From Mycolicibacterium sp. P9-64 (GTDB taxonomy: Bacteria > Actinomycetota > Actinomycetes > Mycobacteriales > Mycobacteriaceae): DNA of 64,000 nucleotides. This document shows positions 8,452 through 18,318 of the stretch, in pieces. The notes beneath the pieces were generated by a model that saw only the letters and a program-made list of their open reading frames with translations, was not told the origin of the DNA and searched no databases. The number at the start of each line of letters is the position of its first letter. Positions within the stretch are counted from its first letter, which is position 1. Location: positions 351,463 through 415,462 of the forward strand of contig NZ_NPKO01000008.1 of NCBI RefSeq assembly GCF_008329605.1. The letters are read 5' to 3'. A program made the position numbers and the translations under genes.

Positions 8452-9372
8452 CTAGATCCTGCCGCCGGGGAACATCGTCTTGACGGCCTGAGTCATGTTC
8501 GTGCGGGCGGCGGCGGCGCTGGTGGGATCGAGGGAGCTGATCGCCATCACGTAGCGGTGTTCGGGCCCGATCACGCCGGTGGACACGTGCAACTGGTTGG
8601 GGCCGCTCCAGCAGCAGAACCAACCCTGTTTCACCGCAACCGGTTCGGCATAGAGCCCCTCGGGGATGCCGAACCGCTGTGGGTACCCGTCGGTTCCCGT
8701 GGGTGTGGATTGCGCGAGGTCGCCGATGATGACCGCGGCCTGTTCGGGGGGCAGTCCACCGGTGCCGTCCAACAGCATGTCGTAGTAGCGGACCAGATCG
8801 CTTGCGGTGCTCGTGGTCACGTCCCAGTGTCCGTTCCAGGGCGCCGTCGTGCCTCCCAAGCCGTACCGCGCCTTCACGCGGGCGATGATGGCGTTGCCGC
8901 CGCCGCGGTCCCAGAAGGTCTGCGCCGCGCCGTCGTCCGAGGAGCGCAGCATGACGTCGAGTGACGCGCGGTCGGCGGGGGACAGGGTCGTCTTGCCCTG
9001 CGACTCCTGCAGCAGTAGGTCGTCGGCGATGAACAACTTCGCCACCGACGCGATGGGGAAGGGCTTGGTCACCCCGTTGGAGACGGTCTGGCCGGTGTCG
9101 CGGTCCAACACGACGGTCTCGATGTTGGCTCCAGACTTCGCCGCGTCGGCGGTGGCCTGACGGACTCGGGCGTCGAGTCCGTCGAACGGCGCCGCCGACT
9201 GAGCGGGTGGGGCATCGGGCAGCGGGGCCTCCTGGGCGCTGACCGGTGCCTGGGGGGTGTTCTCGGCGGTCGGCGGACTCCCTCCCGCCGTCGCTTCACA
9301 CCCGTTCACCAGCAGCGCCACCCCGACGATCGCCATTCCCGTCATCGCCCGATTCGGCAGCCGCCAACGCAT
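8452..9372 (-). CDS. Beta-lactamase-fold lipoprotein (class A-like serine hydrolase)
   Basis: A 306-residue putative lipoprotein. The ATG at 9372 has GAGGAG five bases upstream. The hydrophobic N-terminus ends in VNGC, with Cys25 as lipidation site, followed by a proline/alanine-rich linker to about residue 62. The rest is penicillin-binding-fold: SVAK at 109-112 (the SxxK nucleophile motif), SDD at 145-147 in place of SDN, and KQG at 248-250 in place of KTG. The catalytic framework is therefore present but two motifs are atypical. It could be a beta-lactamase, a peptidoglycan hydrolase or a non-catalytic binding protein at the outer face of the membrane. Confidence 0.75.
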   Translation of the reverse strand: MRWRLPNRAMTGMAIVGVALLVNGCEATAGGSPPTAENTPQAPVSAQEAPLPDAPPAQSAAPFDGLDARVRQATADAAKSGANIETVVLDRDTGQTVSNGVTKPFPIASVAKLFIADDLLLQESQGKTTLSPADRASLDVMLRSSDDGAAQTFWDRGGGNAIIARVKARYGLGGTTAPWNGHWDVTTSTASDLVRYYDMLLDGTGGLPPEQAAVIIGDLAQSTPTGTDGYPQRFGIPEGLYAEPVAVKQGWFCCWSGPNQLHVSTGVIGPEHRYVMAISSLDPTSAAAARTNMTQAVKTMFPGGRI

Positions 9373-9546
9373 ATGTCTCCTCAAATAGTTCACGAACCAG
9401 GACAGCGGAGTCCACGCTGTGTTCACCGGTTACCCCCAGCGTAAACGGGCAGCACGGTGAAGGCGCGCTGGATCGGGCCCGCATGCACGTGTCGTGGCGG
9501 CCGCGTCCACCCGGCATCACCGGATGTAGGTAGTAGCCTCGCATTC

Positions 9547-10947
9547 GTGCTGCTGGCCTCGCTGAACCCCGCCGCAGTCGCCAGGGGACTGGACGTCGCC
9601 GACGCCGTCCGCATCGATGGAGCCACGCTGAGCCGCAGCGACCTCGTCGGTGGGGCGACTTCGGTGGCCGAGCGCATCGCGGGTGCCAACCGCGTCGCGG
9701 TTCTGGCCACGCCCACCGCGGCGACGACGCTCGCCATCGTCGGCTGCCTGATCGCGGGTGTGCCCGTGGTCCCGGTACCCGCCGACGTCGGCGCCGCTGA
9801 GCGGCGTCACATCCTCACCGACTCCGGCGCGCAGGCGTGGCTGGGGGAGCTACCCGAGGAGACCGAAGGCCTGCCGCACGTCCCGGTTCGGCTGCACGCC
9901 CGGTCGTGGCACCGCTACCAGGAGCCGCCGCTCGACGCCACCGCGCTGATCATCTACACCTCGGGGACGACCGGGCCGCCGAAGGGCGTGGTGATCAGTC
10001 GACGGGCGATCGCGGCCGACATCGATGCCCTGGCGCAGGCGTGGCAGTGGACGCCCGACGACACCCTGGTGCACGGACTGCCGCTGTTCCACGTGCACGG
10101 TCTGGTGCTCGGGTTGCTCGGGTCGTTGCGGATCGGAAACCGCCTGGTGCACACCGGAAGACCGACACCCGAGGCATACGCACGAGCGCGCGGGTCGATG
10201 TACTTCGGGGTGCCGACGGTCTGGTCGCGCATCGTCGGCGACCCCAACGCCGCCAAGGCGCTGGCCTCCGCGCGGCTACTGGTATCGGGCAGCGCACCCC
10301 TGCCGGTGCCGGTCTTCGACCAGCTCGTCGCGCTCACCGGCCACGCACCCGTCGAGCGCTACGGCAGCACCGAATCGTTGATCACGCTGAGCACCCTCGT
10401 CGACGGGGAGCGGCGTCCGGGCTGGGTCGGGCTTCCGCTGGCGGGTGTGTCGAGCAGGCTCGTCGACGACGACGGCGTCGAGGTACCGCACGACGGGGAA
10501 ACCATTGGGCGCCTTGAGGTTCAGGGCCCGATGCTGTTCGACGGTTACCTGAACCGGCCGGAGGCCACGGCAGGCGTCTTCGACGCCGACGGGTGGTACC
10601 GGACCGGTGACGTGGCTGTCATCGACGGTTCTGGCATGCACCGCATCGTCGGCCGCGAGTCCGTCGACCTGATCAAGTCCGGCGGCTACCGGATCGGCGC
10701 AGGGGAGATCGAGACCGTCCTGCTCGGGCACGCGGGCGTCCACGAGGTGGCGGTGGTCGGCGTCCCCGACGACGACCTCGGCCAGCGGATCGTCGCGTTC
10801 GTCGTCGGCGACGCCGAGCCTTCCGAGCTGATCGACTACGTCGCACAACAGCTTTCGGCTCACAAGCGGCCCCGCGAGGTGCGTATCGTCGCGGCATTGC
10901 CACGCAACGCGATGGGCAAGGTTCTGAAGAAGGAGCTGCTCGGATGA
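9547..10947 (+). CDS. fadD36: Acyl-CoA synthetase FadD36
   Basis: A 466-residue ANL-superfamily enzyme close in sequence to Rv1193 FadD36. It adenylates a carboxylic acid and forms the CoA thioester. The ATP-binding loop YTSGTTGPPKG lies near residues 137-147, YGSTES supplies the second motif, and RTGD and a C-terminal GKVLKKELLG with the catalytic lysine are intact. At this short length the family resembles malonyl- or short-chain acyl-CoA synthetases; the substrate is not settled by sequence. The GTG start at 9547 is chosen because conserved sequence (LLASLNPA) begins there. The stop overlaps the next ATG by 4 bp. Confidence 0.9.
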   Translation: MLLASLNPAAVARGLDVADAVRIDGATLSRSDLVGGATSVAERIAGANRVAVLATPTAATTLAIVGCLIAGVPVVPVPADVGAAERRHILTDSGAQAWLGELPEETEGLPHVPVRLHARSWHRYQEPPLDATALIIYTSGTTGPPKGVVISRRAIAADIDALAQAWQWTPDDTLVHGLPLFHVHGLVLGLLGSLRIGNRLVHTGRPTPEAYARARGSMYFGVPTVWSRIVGDPNAAKALASARLLVSGSAPLPVPVFDQLVALTGHAPVERYGSTESLITLSTLVDGERRPGWVGLPLAGVSSRLVDDDGVEVPHDGETIGRLEVQGPMLFDGYLNRPEATAGVFDADGWYRTGDVAVIDGSGMHRIVGRESVDLIKSGGYRIGAGEIETVLLGHAGVHEVAVVGVPDDDLGQRIVAFVVGDAEPSELIDYVAQQLSAHKRPREVRIVAALPRNAMGKVLKKELLG

Positions 10948-11291
10948 CCCTGAAGTTCGACGAGATCTGCATCGACGCCCGCGACGTCACCGCGCTCGCC
11001 GGCTGGTGGTCGCAGGTGCTGGGCTGGCCCCAACGGGTGGTCGAGGACGGCGACGTGGTGCTGACGCCGCCCGGATCGGGCCCGATCTGGCTGTTCATCG
11101 AAGTGCCCGACGACAAGGTCGTGAAGAACCGCATCCACTTCGACTTCCGGCCCGACGACCAACAAGCCGAGGTCGACCGCATCATCGCGCTCGGCGCCAA
11201 GCACGTCGACATCGGCCAGGGCGAGCAGACGTGGGTCGTCCTTGCCGACCCCGAGGGCAACGAGTTCTGCATCCTCGCCGCGGACGACTGA
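10944..11291 (+). CDS. VOC/glyoxalase-like domain protein
   Basis: A 115-residue single-domain protein of the vicinal-oxygen-chelate superfamily, with the paired beta-alpha-beta-beta-beta motifs. The segment WSQVLGWP is typical of the first module, and IHFDFRPDD and LADPEGNEFCIL of the second; the late glutamate in EGNEF is the usual metal ligand position. Actinobacterial relatives are mostly uncharacterised dioxygenase- or resistance-like proteins. ATG overlaps the fadD36 stop (ATGA), so it is translationally coupled to that gene. A role in handling the FadD36 product is possible but unproven. Confidence 0.8.
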   Translation: MTLKFDEICIDARDVTALAGWWSQVLGWPQRVVEDGDVVLTPPGSGPIWLFIEVPDDKVVKNRIHFDFRPDDQQAEVDRIIALGAKHVDIGQGEQTWVVLADPEGNEFCILAADD

Positions 11292-11359
11292 ACCACCCCC
11301 GAACGAAGCGCACAGCAGCTTCGATCCTCGCTCGCAGGCAACGATGCCAGGATGGCCGC

Positions 11360-12613
11360 GTGCGTCGTCTCCTGTGCCTGGTGATGAGCATCGGCGTGCT
11401 CGCCGCGTGCTCGTCGCCGACGCCGGAAGTGCCTCTGGTGCGGGCGCCGCCGATGGGTTGGAACTCGTGGAATTCCGGTATTCCGCTGACCGAGCGGACC
11501 GTCGAGCAGACCATCGACGCGATGGTGTCCTCGGGCATGCGCGACGCCGGGTATCGCTACGTCAACCTCGATGCAGGTTGGGCAGCCCCCACCCGCGACG
11601 CCGACGGCAACCTGCGCGCCGACCCCGACCGCTTCCCGCACGGTATCGCTCCGCTGGCGCGCTACGCCCACGACCGCGGCATGTACCTGGGCATCTACCA
11701 CAGTCCGTTCAACCAGGGCTGCGGCCAGGATCCGCGCATCGGGGCGGCCGGTCACGAACGGGCCGATGCGCAGGCGTTCGCCAACTGGGGCGTCGACTAC
11801 CTCAAGTACGACTGGTGCCGGCTGGAGGCAGGCCACAGCGAGCAGGTCGCGTACTTCATCGCGATGCGAGATGCGTTGCGCGCCAGCGGCCGTCACATCC
11901 TGTATAGCATCAACCCCAACAGCTCCGGCGACCCAGAAGCCGGATCCGAGTACGACTGGTCGCGCATCGCCGACGTGAGCCGCGACGCCAGCGACCTGGT
12001 GCCTGCGTGGGGTGATCCCGACCTGTGGTCGGAGGGTGTCGCCGGGGTCAGCCAGGCCTTCACCGCCGCGGGACCGGTAGCGCCGCGCAGCGGCCCGGCC
12101 CACGTCAACGATCCCGACATGCTGGTGGTCGGAATCCCGTGGGCGGCGTTCGTGACCACCCACCCCACGATGTCGCTCGGTCCGCCGCGACCCGATCTGA
12201 CGGATGCCGAACAGCGCGCACACTTCTCGCTGTGGGCCATGCTGGCCGCGCCACTTCTCGCGGGCAACGACGTCCGCTCCATGACCGAGCAGACCCGCGG
12301 CATCCTCACCAATCACGACGTGATCGCCGTCGATCAGGACCCCCTGCTGGTTCAGGGCCTCCCGCTACCGAACGATCCCCGGGTGATCGTGAAGCCGCTC
12401 GCCGACGGCGCGGCGGCGGTCGCGTTGTTCAACTCCGAGGAGGCACCGGTGTCGATCCGCACCGACGCGATGACGATCGGCCTGACCTCCGCCAACTGCT
12501 TCGCCGTGCGCGATCTGTGGGCGCACGCGGACACGACCACAACCGGAGACATCGAGGCCACGGTGCCAGGGCACGGCGTCACGATGCTGAGGGTGACGCC
12601 GCGCTGCGGATGA
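11360..12613 (+). CDS. Lipoprotein glycoside hydrolase family 27 (alpha-galactosidase-like)
   Basis: A 417-residue GH27 enzyme with a lipoprotein signal: MRRLL, a short hydrophobic stretch and VLAAC with Cys17 as lipid site. PPMGWNSWN (residues 30-38) is the GH27 entry motif, Asp151 in YLKYDWC is the nucleophile, and Asp253 in NDPDMLVVG is the acid/base. The C-terminal 90 residues form the usual beta domain. It should remove terminal alpha-galactose (or alpha-N-acetylgalactosamine) outside the cell, probably from plant or environmental glycans or an envelope glycan. It starts at GTG 11360, 68 bp after the VOC gene, and converges on dapD. Confidence 0.85.
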   Translation: MRRLLCLVMSIGVLAACSSPTPEVPLVRAPPMGWNSWNSGIPLTERTVEQTIDAMVSSGMRDAGYRYVNLDAGWAAPTRDADGNLRADPDRFPHGIAPLARYAHDRGMYLGIYHSPFNQGCGQDPRIGAAGHERADAQAFANWGVDYLKYDWCRLEAGHSEQVAYFIAMRDALRASGRHILYSINPNSSGDPEAGSEYDWSRIADVSRDASDLVPAWGDPDLWSEGVAGVSQAFTAAGPVAPRSGPAHVNDPDMLVVGIPWAAFVTTHPTMSLGPPRPDLTDAEQRAHFSLWAMLAAPLLAGNDVRSMTEQTRGILTNHDVIAVDQDPLLVQGLPLPNDPRVIVKPLADGAAAVALFNSEEAPVSIRTDAMTIGLTSANCFAVRDLWAHADTTTTGDIEATVPGHGVTMLRVTPRCG

Positions 12614-12636
12614 GGGGCGAGCGAAGCGACGGGGGA
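12614..12636 (+). repeat. Dispersed GAGCGAAGCGACGGGG mini-repeat, copy 1
   Basis: GGGGCGAGCGAAGCGACGGG follows directly after the GH27 stop codon, between convergent genes. Near-identical copies occur at 31874-31895 (reverse) and 51919-51938, and diverged copies at 13620-13642 and 62969-62995 (both reverse). Confidence 0.7.
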
Positions 12637-12646
12637 TCGAGACGCG

Positions 12647-13594
12647 TCAGTTGGCGTGCAGCGCCTCGTTCAGCGTGATGCCCTTGCCGTCGCGAGCGAC
12701 CACCTCGACGGCACCGGACAGCGAATTGCGCCGGAACAGAAGGTTGTTCGCGCCCGACAGGTCGCGGGCCTTCACCGTCTGCCCGTCCGAGGTGGTCACC
12801 TTGGTACCGCCGGTGACGTAGAGCCCGGCCTCGACGACGCAGTCGTCGCCGAGCGAGATGCCCAGCCCGGAGTTCGCGCCGAGCAGGCAGCGCTTGCCGA
12901 CCGAGATGACTTCCTTACCGCCGCCGGACAGCGTGCCCATGATCGACGCGCCGCCACCGACGTCGGAGCCGTCGCCGACCACGACGCCCGCCGAGATCCG
13001 GCCCTCGACCATCGAGGTGCCGAGCGTGCCTGCGTTGAAGTTCACGAAGCCCTCGTGCATCACCGTGGTGCCCGCCGCGAGATGCGCGCCAAGCCGGACC
13101 CGGCCGGCGTCGGCGATCCGCACACCCGTCGGCACGACGTAGTCGACCATCCGCGGGAACTTGTCGATGCCGTAGACCGTGACCGGCCCGCGGCGACGCA
13201 GCCGGGCGCGGGTCAGCTCGAAGCCCTCAACCGCGCACGGCCCGTAGTTCGTCCACACCACGTTGGCCAGCACGCCGAAGACGCCGTCCATGTTGGCGCC
13301 GTGCGGCGCGACCAAGCGGTGCGACAGCAGGTGCAGCCGCAGGTAGGCGTCGTAGGCGTCGGCGGGCTTGTCGTCCAGCGACGCGATCGTGGTGCGGACG
13401 AGCACCGTCTCGACGTCGCGCTCGTCGTCGCGGCCCTCGAGTTCGGCGAGCTCGGCGCCGACCTCGGCCACCGAGAGCCGCGTCGTCCCGGCCTCGCCCT
13501 CGCCGGCGGAGAGCTGGGGCTCGGGGAACCACGTGTCGAGAATCGTCCCGTCGGCCGCGATGGTTGCCACGCCGATGCCTGATGCAGAAGTCAC
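12647..13594 (-). CDS. dapD: Tetrahydrodipicolinate N-succinyltransferase DapD
   Basis: A 315-residue actinobacterial-type DapD, very close to Rv1201c through its core. It transfers succinyl from succinyl-CoA to tetrahydrodipicolinate in the lysine/meso-DAP pathway. Visible are the N-terminal domain, the VTVYGIDKFPRMVDYVVP segment before the barrel and the left-handed beta-helix repeats (VMHEGFVNFNAGTLG, SMVEGRISAGVVVGDGSDVG, NSGLGISLGDDCVVEAG). The enzyme is a trimer in the cytosol. GTG at 13594 is chosen because homologues start at this point; a TTG 24 bases upstream is an alternative. It is divergent from dapE, so the two DAP genes share a 65-bp promoter region. Confidence 0.96.
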   Translation of the reverse strand: MTSASGIGVATIAADGTILDTWFPEPQLSAGEGEAGTTRLSVAEVGAELAELEGRDDERDVETVLVRTTIASLDDKPADAYDAYLRLHLLSHRLVAPHGANMDGVFGVLANVVWTNYGPCAVEGFELTRARLRRRGPVTVYGIDKFPRMVDYVVPTGVRIADAGRVRLGAHLAAGTTVMHEGFVNFNAGTLGTSMVEGRISAGVVVGDGSDVGGGASIMGTLSGGGKEVISVGKRCLLGANSGLGISLGDDCVVEAGLYVTGGTKVTTSDGQTVKARDLSGANNLLFRRNSLSGAVEVVARDGKGITLNEALHAN

Positions 13595-13619
13595 GTCGTC
13601 AAAGGCTACTGCAGTCAAT

Positions 13620-13642
13620 CCCCCGGTCGCTTCGCTCCTGCC
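13620..13642 (-). repeat. Dispersed GAGCGAAGCGA mini-repeat, copy 2 (diverged)
   Basis: On the reverse strand this reads GGAGCGAAGCGACCGGGGG. It lies in the 65-bp gap between dapD and dapE and is one base away from the shared core at two positions. It takes up about a third of the divergent promoter region. Confidence 0.5.
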
Positions 13643-13659
13643 CGCCGGAACTACCCTCG

Positions 13660-14733
13660 ATGACTGTGGGCCTGGACTTGCGTGCTGATCCTATCTCCCT
13701 GACGGCTGCCCTGGTCGACATTCCCAGCGAGTCGCGCCACGAACGGCGCATCGCCGACGAGGTCGAGGCCGCCCTGCGCGAACAGGCGACTGGCTTCGAG
13801 GTGATCCGCAACGGCGACGCCGTGCTGGCCCGCTCGAACTTCGGCAGGCCGACCCGCGTCATGCTGGCCGGGCACATCGACACCGTGCCAGCCGCCGACA
13901 ACGTGCCGAGCCGCTTCGTGGACGGCGATCTGTACGGCTGCGGCACGTCGGACATGAAGTCCGGCGACGCGGTCTTCCTGCACCTGGCCGCGACCGTCGC
14001 CAACCCGTCGCACGACATCACGCTGGTGATGTATGACTGCGAGGAGATCGAGTCCAGCGCGAACGGCCTAGGCCGGATCGAACGCGAGCTGCCCGACTGG
14101 CTGCACGCCGACTTGGCGATCCTCGGCGAGCCGTCGGGAGGATTCATCGAGGCGGGCTGTCAGGGCACCCTCCGCGTCGTGGTCATGGCCGCGGGCACGC
14201 GGTCGCACTCCGCGCGATCGTGGTTGGGCGACAACGCCATTCACAAGCTGGGCAAGGTCCTCGACCGGCTAGCCAGCTATCAGGCGCGCAGCGTCGACAT
14301 CGACGGCTGCACCTACCGCGAGGGGCTCTCCGCGGTCCGCATCGACGGCGGGATCGCGGGCAACGTGATTCCCGACGCCGCATCGGTCACGGTGAACTTC
14401 CGGTTCGCGCCGGACCGCAGCGTCGAGCAGGCACTGGCACACGTGCAGGACGTGCTGAGCGGCCTCGACGTCGAAATCGAGCAGACCGACGGCGCGCCAG
14501 GTGCCTTGCCCGGGCTGACCAACCCCGCCGCGGCGGCGCTGATCGCGGCAGCGGGTGGGCAGGTGCGCGCCAAGTACGGCTGGACCGACGTCGCCCGGTT
14601 CGCGGCGCTCGGCATTCCCGCCGTGAACTACGGCCCGGGGGACCCGAACATGGCCCACCGCGTCGACGAGCACGTGCAGGTCGACCAGATCACCGCCGCC
14701 ACGGAGATGCTGCGGAAATATCTCCTCACCTGA
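13660..14733 (+). CDS. dapE: Succinyl-diaminopimelate desuccinylase DapE
   Basis: A 357-residue M20 metallopeptidase orthologous to Rv1202. It hydrolyses N-succinyl-LL-diaminopimelate to LL-DAP and succinate using two zinc ions. The metal site is visible as AGHIDTVP (His-x-Asp), YGCGTSDMKSGDA, DCEEIES with the catalytic and ligand glutamates, and ILGEPS; NMAHRVDE near the C-terminus supplies the last histidine. ATG at 13660 matches the family start. With dapC and dapD in the same 14 kb, the region encodes three consecutive steps of the succinylase branch. Confidence 0.95.
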   Translation: MTVGLDLRADPISLTAALVDIPSESRHERRIADEVEAALREQATGFEVIRNGDAVLARSNFGRPTRVMLAGHIDTVPAADNVPSRFVDGDLYGCGTSDMKSGDAVFLHLAATVANPSHDITLVMYDCEEIESSANGLGRIERELPDWLHADLAILGEPSGGFIEAGCQGTLRVVVMAAGTRSHSARSWLGDNAIHKLGKVLDRLASYQARSVDIDGCTYREGLSAVRIDGGIAGNVIPDAASVTVNFRFAPDRSVEQALAHVQDVLSGLDVEIEQTDGAPGALPGLTNPAAAALIAAAGGQVRAKYGWTDVARFAALGIPAVNYGPGDPNMAHRVDEHVQVDQITAATEMLRKYLLT

Positions 14734-14880
14734 GCGTTGAGATAGCGCCGACGGACACGGCCACTCGCACGTTCGCACCGCTGGCGCTCCGTCAACGAGC
14801 GGCTGCGGCCGAATATCTACTTGCGCGACCGCGCTAACCTGGCTGGCGTACCTGTAGTCGGACAGAGGTGGGCCGCAAAC

Positions 14881-14914
14881 ATGCTGGGAGACGACATCTC
14901 CGGATAAACCGGAG
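14881..14914 (+). promoter_or_regulatory. Leader peptide and alternative hairpins before the ABC-F gene
   Basis: An 8-codon open frame (14881-14907; M-L-G-D-D-I-S-G-stop) has an AGAGGTGGG ribosome-like site upstream. GGAGA (14887-14891) can pair with TCTCC (14897-14901), while the overlapping CTCCGG (14898-14903) pairs perfectly with CCGGAG (14909-14914) across a five-base loop. The two pairings exclude each other, and the second hides a GGAG just before GTG 14918. This is the layout of ribosome-stalling attenuators known upstream of antibiotic-resistance ABC-F genes. Confidence 0.5.
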
Positions 14915-14980
14915 CTCGTGTCGATCGTCCATTCCGCATGCCGTGGCCCGGTGCCGCGGATCTCACCGAGAGACTCCCTC

Positions 14981-16581
<1,601 letters not shown>

Positions 16582-16585
<4 letters not shown>

Positions 16586-17364
16586 ACGGGCGGCGGCGAC
16601 TGCTGCGGGCGGGTCTGCGCCGGCTGCGCCCGTTCGACGGGCGGCGGGACGGGAGCACTGCCTCGCTCGGCAGCCTTCCCGGGCTCCGCCACGTCGCGCT
16701 TGACGGGCGGTTCGTCCTTGCGCTCTTCGGTCTTCGGTTCCTCGTCCTTGGGCTTGTCCTTCTCGTCACCCTTGGCGCCTGCGTCTCCGGCACCCGCGGA
16801 CCCGGCGCCCTGGGTGGCCGACTGGACCATGCCCTGGACACCCTGCATCACCTGCTGGGGGAGTTGCGTCAGCCCCTGAGCCAGGCCCTGTACCGACTGG
16901 GCCACACCTTGGGCGATCTGGCCGACCTGCTGCCCGACTTGACTGGCGATCTGCCCCATCTGTTCGGCACCGCCCGCGCCAGCCGCGCCGCTCGCTCCCG
17001 AGCCTGCCGTGCCCGAGCCCGCGCCGCCGCCGCCGGCTTCGTTGGCCTGCAACGCCTCTGCGGCCTTCTTGAGCGTGTCGGCGCCCTGCTGGTCGCCCTG
17101 CTGGTAGAGCTGGGCGGCCTTCTGCAGTAGCGCCGAGATGGTCTCGCCGGACTTCGACGTGGCTTGCAACGTGCCTCCGCGGCTGCCGAGCACCTGGCCA
17201 AGGGCGCTGCTCACCGCCGACGCAATCGGCCCGTGTGAGGTTTCGACGCCGGTTGCTCCCGGTGCGGCAGCACCCATGATCTGGGACAGCGCGGACACGA
17301 CCTCGTCGTGCACCTGGGAGAAGGTGCGCAGGCCGTCTGGCTGAACGCTTAGCGGTTCATTCAT
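16582..17364 (-). CDS. EspC-like (DUF2580-type) type VII secretion substrate
   Basis: A 260-residue protein. Residues 1-102 resemble the EspC/DUF2580 family of ESX-associated proteins: LSVQPDGLRTFSQVHDE, then a helix ending with YQQGD, where Tyr87-x3-Asp91 matches the YxxxD/E type VII export signal. Residues 105-135 are a Gly/Ala linker, 136-190 a glutamine-rich amphipathic stretch with repeated QxGQxxxG units, and the C-terminus is highly charged then proline-rich, with no structured domain apparent. It is probably secreted or surface-bound through an ESX system encoded elsewhere. It lies 15 bp downstream of the lipoprotein gene on the same strand and its stop overlaps the end of the ABC-F gene by 4 bp. 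Confidence 0.72.
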
Positions 17365-17379
17365 GGTGGTTCACCGATC

Positions 17380-18318
17380 TCACTCCGGCCAGCCAGGTAG
17401 GGCTGGCTCCACGGTTGGTGGCTTGTCGATCACCGTCGTCGCAATCGCCTTGCGCTGCTCGGCATTCAGTGGATATTGGGCAAGGCATTGCTGGCGCATC
17501 GCCTCTTCGGCTGCTTGCGCCTCGTGGAGTCGTCGGTTGTACTCCGGAGTGTCACTTTGCAAACCGGGAAAATCACTGTCGGACCAACCGCTGACCAGGG
17601 AAGCGCCGGTGACGAACCACGGACCGAACACGTCATCGCGCGGAGCCGGTAACGGTCCCTGTTGGGCAGTTTGCGGCGAGGGTAGCGGGGGTGCTCCGGC
17701 ACGCGGGTCGTTGTCGCTGAACTCGATCCGCCACACCGCCATGTTGGTGAAGTCGATATTGAAGCCCTGCTTGGCCGACTCGAAGCCCCATGGGACGAGT
17801 TGGGAGCCGGTCGAACCCCCGTACACGCCGAACGTCGCGTCACATACGAACGCGCGAAAACCGGATGGGATCGGCTCTGCTTTGAGAACGCGCATATCCT
17901 CGTTGCCGACGAATCGATTGTGGGGGTTGTCGACGTCGACGTTCCCGAAACTGCCGCGAAGGTCACGTTGCGCGAGGGGGAGTTTTTTCCACTCGGACGA
18001 GAACGTCTCCGGTGGTTCGGGTGTCGCCCGCTTCAACCCGGGATACCCGGCATCCCGATCGAGAGTGTAGTAGATGACGCGCAACGATTCGAGGTAAGCG
18101 CGCAGCGGCACTGCCCAACCGGTGTTCAAGTCAAATCCCGGGTCGGCGCTCCAGCGGAAACGGAAGTCGTCCAGGTTCTGTGGCCAGTTCGTGGGTTGCG
18201 CCGTCGGAGTCGGAGACTGTGTCGTCGGCGCGGGTTCGGAGTGGCAGGCGGTCAGCCCGAGCAGGATCGCAACCACACCGAGCGTGATCCGTTTGCGAGG
18301 CTTCGGCATTGGACTCAT
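17380..18318 (-). CDS. Putative lipoprotein in a type VII substrate operon
   Basis: A 312-residue protein whose N-terminus has positive charges, a hydrophobic helix and LTAC, with Cys at about residue 26 as the lipidation site. A Ser/Thr/Pro/Gln-rich linker follows. The globular part contains WPQNLDDFRFRWSADPG and later VYGGSTGSQLVPWGFESA; I recognise no known domain. ATG at 18318 overlaps the stop of the upstream 764-residue gene (ATGA), so the two are translationally coupled. Anchoring at the outer face of the membrane suggests a partner, chaperone or protective protein for that neighbour, but this is inference from position only. Confidence 0.7.
   Translation of the reverse strand: MSPMPKPRKRITLGVVAILLGLTACHSEPAPTTQSPTPTAQPTNWPQNLDDFRFRWSADPGFDLNTGWAVPLRAYLESLRVIYYTLDRDAGYPGLKRATPEPPETFSSEWKKLPLAQRDLRGSFGNVDVDNPHNRFVGNEDMRVLKAEPIPSGFRAFVCDATFGVYGGSTGSQLVPWGFESAKQGFNIDFTNMAVWRIEFSDNDPRAGAPPLPSPQTAQQGPLPAPRDDVFGPWFVTGASLVSGWSDSDFPGLQSDTPEYNRRLHEAQAAEEAMRQQCLAQYPLNAEQRKAIATTVIDKPPTVEPALPGWPE

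Noticed and set aside
10673..12316. 547-codon minus-strand frame opposite fadD36, the VOC gene and GH27
   Set aside because: Low-complexity, Arg/His/Gly-rich translation with no motif; the plus strand holds three well-supported genes.
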